Shown in pieces: positions 62,210 to 64,000 of a stretch of DNA of 64,000 nucleotides. The notes under the pieces were generated by a model that saw nothing but the letters and a program-made list of their open reading frames with translations, did not search any database and was not told where the DNA came from. Made by a program: the position numbers and the translations under genes. The DNA lies in the NCBI GenBank assembly GCA_012840245.1, contig DULR01000037.1, positions 1 to 64,000 of the forward strand. The letters run 5' to 3'. Every line of letters begins with the position of its first letter. Position 1 is the first letter of the stretch. Source of the stretch: Clostridiaceae bacterium (GTDB taxonomy: Bacteria; Bacillota; Clostridia; DSM-8532).

Positions 62210-62275
62210 CCGTATTGAGCAACATATTTATATATCGAATATCAAATATGTGTATGCGGAATGGAGGTCTTTTAT

Positions 62276-63757
62276 ATGGATACGAGGTTCGCGATTTCTG
62301 AGTACCCTGATGCCGCTTCTGTAACAAAGCAGTTGGATGAACTTATCAAAAAACCCATTTACACTATCCGCAAAGATGCGCTTCAAAAATATGAAGAAGA
62401 ATATTTCAATAAAAAATGCGTAAAGTCAAGGGAAATGATCGAGAAAGCGAAAGAGATCATTCCCGGCGGTGTTCAGCACAATCTGGCCTTCAACCATCCC
62501 TTCCCTCTTGTATTCACAAAAGCCGAGGGCGCATATCTCTATGACATAGACGGAAATCGATACTACGATTTCCTGCAGGCGGGCGGGCCTACCGTTCTCG
62601 GAAGCAACCCGATCGAGGTCAGAAGCAAGGTGATCGAGCTTCTGAATGAGTGCGGACCGTCTACCGGACTCTTTCATGAATATGAATACAAGCTTGCAAA
62701 GCTGATTTCGGACAATATAAAATCTGTGGAAATGTTCAGGATGCTTGGTTCGGGTACCGAGGCCTGCATGGCTGCCATCAGGGTCGCCCGTCTTGCAACG
62801 AAGAAAAAGTATATATTGAAAATGGGCGGTGCATACCATGGCTGGAGCGATCAGCTGGCCTACGGGATCCGCATACCCGGCTCCAAATGGACACAGGCTC
62901 CCGGAGTCCCGCTCCATTGCTTCAGACATACCATGGAGTTCTTCCCAAACGACCTGGACGACCTTGAAAGAAAGCTCAGACTGAACAGCCTGCGCGGAGG
63001 AACTGCGGCTGTTCTGATAGAGCCTGTTGGTCCTGAAAGCGGAACCAGGCCTCTTGACAAAGATTTCAACAAAGGTGTTGAAGCTCTTTGCCGCAAGTAC
63101 GGCGCTCTGCTGATCTTTGATGAGGTCGTCACGGCATTCAGGATCGGAATGGCCGGCGCACAGGGATACTTTGACGTCTCCCCTGACCTTACTGTTTTCG
63201 GAAAAGTTGTTGCCGGCGGTTATCCCGGTGCCGGAGGGCTGGGCGGCAAGAAAGAATATATGAAGTATCTGGCTGCAGGTCTTCAGTCGGGCGGCAAAGG
63301 CAAACACAAGAAAGCGCTGGTGGGCGGCACCATGGCAGCCAATCCGTTGAGCTGTGTTGCAGGTTATTATACTCTCCTTGAGATCGCAAGGACCAATGCG
63401 GCCCAGAAAGCAGGACAAATGGGCGACAGGCTTATAAAAGGCCTCCGGGAGCTCATCAAAAAATATGACCTGCCCTTTGTCGCATTCAATCAGGGCTCGA
63501 TCTGCCATCTGGAAACAGTGGGAACCATGCATTTCGCCATCAACTGGTCGAAGCCATGGGAAATCCCTGGTATACTTAAAGCCACCTCCGAAAGAAAAAG
63601 AGAAATGGAACATATGGGCGCGGCTTATATGGCCGAAGGCATCGTGACACTGGCCGGAAGCAGGCTGTATACGAGCGCGGCATATACCGAAGAAATGATA
63701 GATGACGTTTTGACAAGGTTTGATAAAGTCTTTGCAAATGTCGCGATCAAGGAATAA
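62276..63757 (+). CDS. Class III aminotransferase (glutamate-1-semialdehyde aminomutase-like)
   Basis: A 493-residue PLP enzyme. GSGTEACMAAIRVARLATKK, KMGGAYHGWSDQLAYG and the aspartate region LLIFDEVVTAFRIGMAG are followed by the PLP-lysine FGKVVAGGYPGAG. It is longer at the N-terminus than HemL and is not in a heme operon, so a catabolic transamination or amine-moving role is more likely. ATG 62276 has GGAGG 8 nt upstream; the five extra residues of the longer frame contain that site. Confidence 0.9.
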   Translation: MDTRFAISEYPDAASVTKQLDELIKKPIYTIRKDALQKYEEEYFNKKCVKSREMIEKAKEIIPGGVQHNLAFNHPFPLVFTKAEGAYLYDIDGNRYYDFLQAGGPTVLGSNPIEVRSKVIELLNECGPSTGLFHEYEYKLAKLISDNIKSVEMFRMLGSGTEACMAAIRVARLATKKKYILKMGGAYHGWSDQLAYGIRIPGSKWTQAPGVPLHCFRHTMEFFPNDLDDLERKLRLNSLRGGTAAVLIEPVGPESGTRPLDKDFNKGVEALCRKYGALLIFDEVVTAFRIGMAGAQGYFDVSPDLTVFGKVVAGGYPGAGGLGGKKEYMKYLAAGLQSGGKGKHKKALVGGTMAANPLSCVAGYYTLLEIARTNAAQKAGQMGDRLIKGLRELIKKYDLPFVAFNQGSICHLETVGTMHFAINWSKPWEIPGILKATSERKREMEHMGAAYMAEGIVTLAGSRLYTSAAYTEEMIDDVLTRFDKVFANVAIKE

Positions 63758-63814
63758 TACGAAAGACTGTACGATAAATTTTGATAATCGGGGCAGTCCA
63801 GTCGGTCCTGATAT

Positions 63815-63851
63815 GATCCTTCGACTCCGCTATGCTCCGCTCAGGATGACA
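63815..63851. repeat. Repeat family A, copy 11
   Basis: GATCCTTCGACTCCGCTATG then CTCCGCTCAGGATGACAT, between the aminotransferase and aldolase genes. Confidence 0.75.
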
Positions 63852-63876
63852 TAAAGACGAGGGGAAGTGTAACATC

Positions 63877-64000
63877 ATGACTTTGCGTGAAGCAAAAGAA
63901 GCTGTGGTCCTTGCAGGAAGGAAGCTCGTTGAGACCGGGCTTATCGCCCGGACCTGGGGCAATGTAAGCTGCCGGGTAAGTGACACCCATTTTGTCATAA
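63877..64000 (+). CDS. Class II aldolase/adducin-family protein, cut by window end
   Basis: Only the first 41 codons are visible: AGRKLVETGLIARTWGNVSC then RVSDTHFVI, matching the N-terminus of L-fuculose-phosphate/L-ribulose-phosphate aldolase-type class II aldolases (the RxxGNVS pattern). ATG follows AGGGGAAG. It is downstream of the aminotransferase on the same strand and would cleave a sugar phosphate made by the FGGY kinase. Confidence 0.8.
   Translation, partial: MTLREAKEAVVLAGRKLVETGLIARTWGNVSCRVSDTHFVI

Larger units (their letters stand above)
61911..62275. other. Divergent regulatory region of the catabolic locus
   Basis: It holds both TetR operators, the aminotransferase promoter, a family D repeat (GGGGACGGTTC near 61984 and GGGGACGTAC near 62015) and a hairpin GTAGCCCA...TGGGCTAC at 62062-62087. 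I see no gene. Confidence 0.7.

Noticed and set aside
62426-63613. 395-codon open frame antisense to the aminotransferase gene
   Set aside because: Mirror of a well-supported class III aminotransferase; no ribosome site or family match.

Overview
The window looks like chromosome from an anaerobic, endospore-forming member of the Clostridia (low to moderate GC Firmicutes). The evidence is a complete spoIIA operon (anti-sigma factor antagonist, anti-sigma factor, sigma-F), the block thrC-hprK-murB-rapZ-yvcK-whiA, a rubrerythrin, strong GGAGG-type ribosome binding sites with several TTG or GTG starts, and a class D sortase. I cannot name the species from sequence alone.

Layout. 1-14 kb is AT-rich and accessory. 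It holds the end of an IS256-type element with a frameshifted transposase, an XRE repressor plus ImmA-type protease pair, a chemotaxis receptor, a TetR-controlled group with a CPBP protease, several gene fragments, a polar amino acid ABC transporter, and a defence-island-like stretch (KwaB/DUF4868-like C-terminus, DUF262-DUF1524 GmrSD-like protein, an unknown protein, an HNH endonuclease). 14.3-24.7 kb is mostly core: a YbaK-like deacylase, an HD hydrolase, a flavin reductase, spoIIA, and the whiA to thrC block. 24.8-26.6 kb is a cluster of broken genes. 26.9-34.5 kb is a membrane glycosylation locus: a GT-C enzyme, a protein O-mannosyltransferase, GtrA, an FAD oxidoreductase and a GtrB/DPM-type GT2, with a convergent geranylgeranyl-reductase-like flavoprotein. 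Rubrerythrin, YibE/F, a second CPBP protease and a GH38 alpha-mannosidase follow. 41-58 kb mixes regulators, a DUF362 protein, tRNA-Tyr, an ECF sigma/anti-sigma pair, gltX, sortase, rarA, trmD, rimM, yajC, tgt, a LysM protein, speA and a lipoprotein. 58-64 kb is a TetR-controlled catabolic locus: FGGY kinase and aldehyde dehydrogenase on one side, a class III aminotransferase and a class II aldolase on the other.

How genes work together. SpoIIAA/AB/sigma-F form the forespore partner-switch. SBP-permease-ATPase form one importer. The 26.9-33.3 kb genes plausibly make a lipid-linked mannose donor (GT2), move it (GtrA) and transfer it to proteins (PMT). The neighbouring flavoproteins could act on the polyprenyl carrier, which is a hypothesis. 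Two TetR genes each sit beside paired, near-identical palindromes, one upstream of the regulator and one upstream of a putative target, so the regulons can be read directly.

Two genome-wide-looking features stand out. First, several families of short intergenic repeats recur, and they repeatedly abut or supply the stop codons of neighbouring genes. Second, small deletion scars have fused unrelated gene fragments (DUF3267/aadA-like, membrane protein/WYL, SLC13-type, GNAT), showing active decay of accessory genes. No CRISPR array, rRNA or replication origin was seen.
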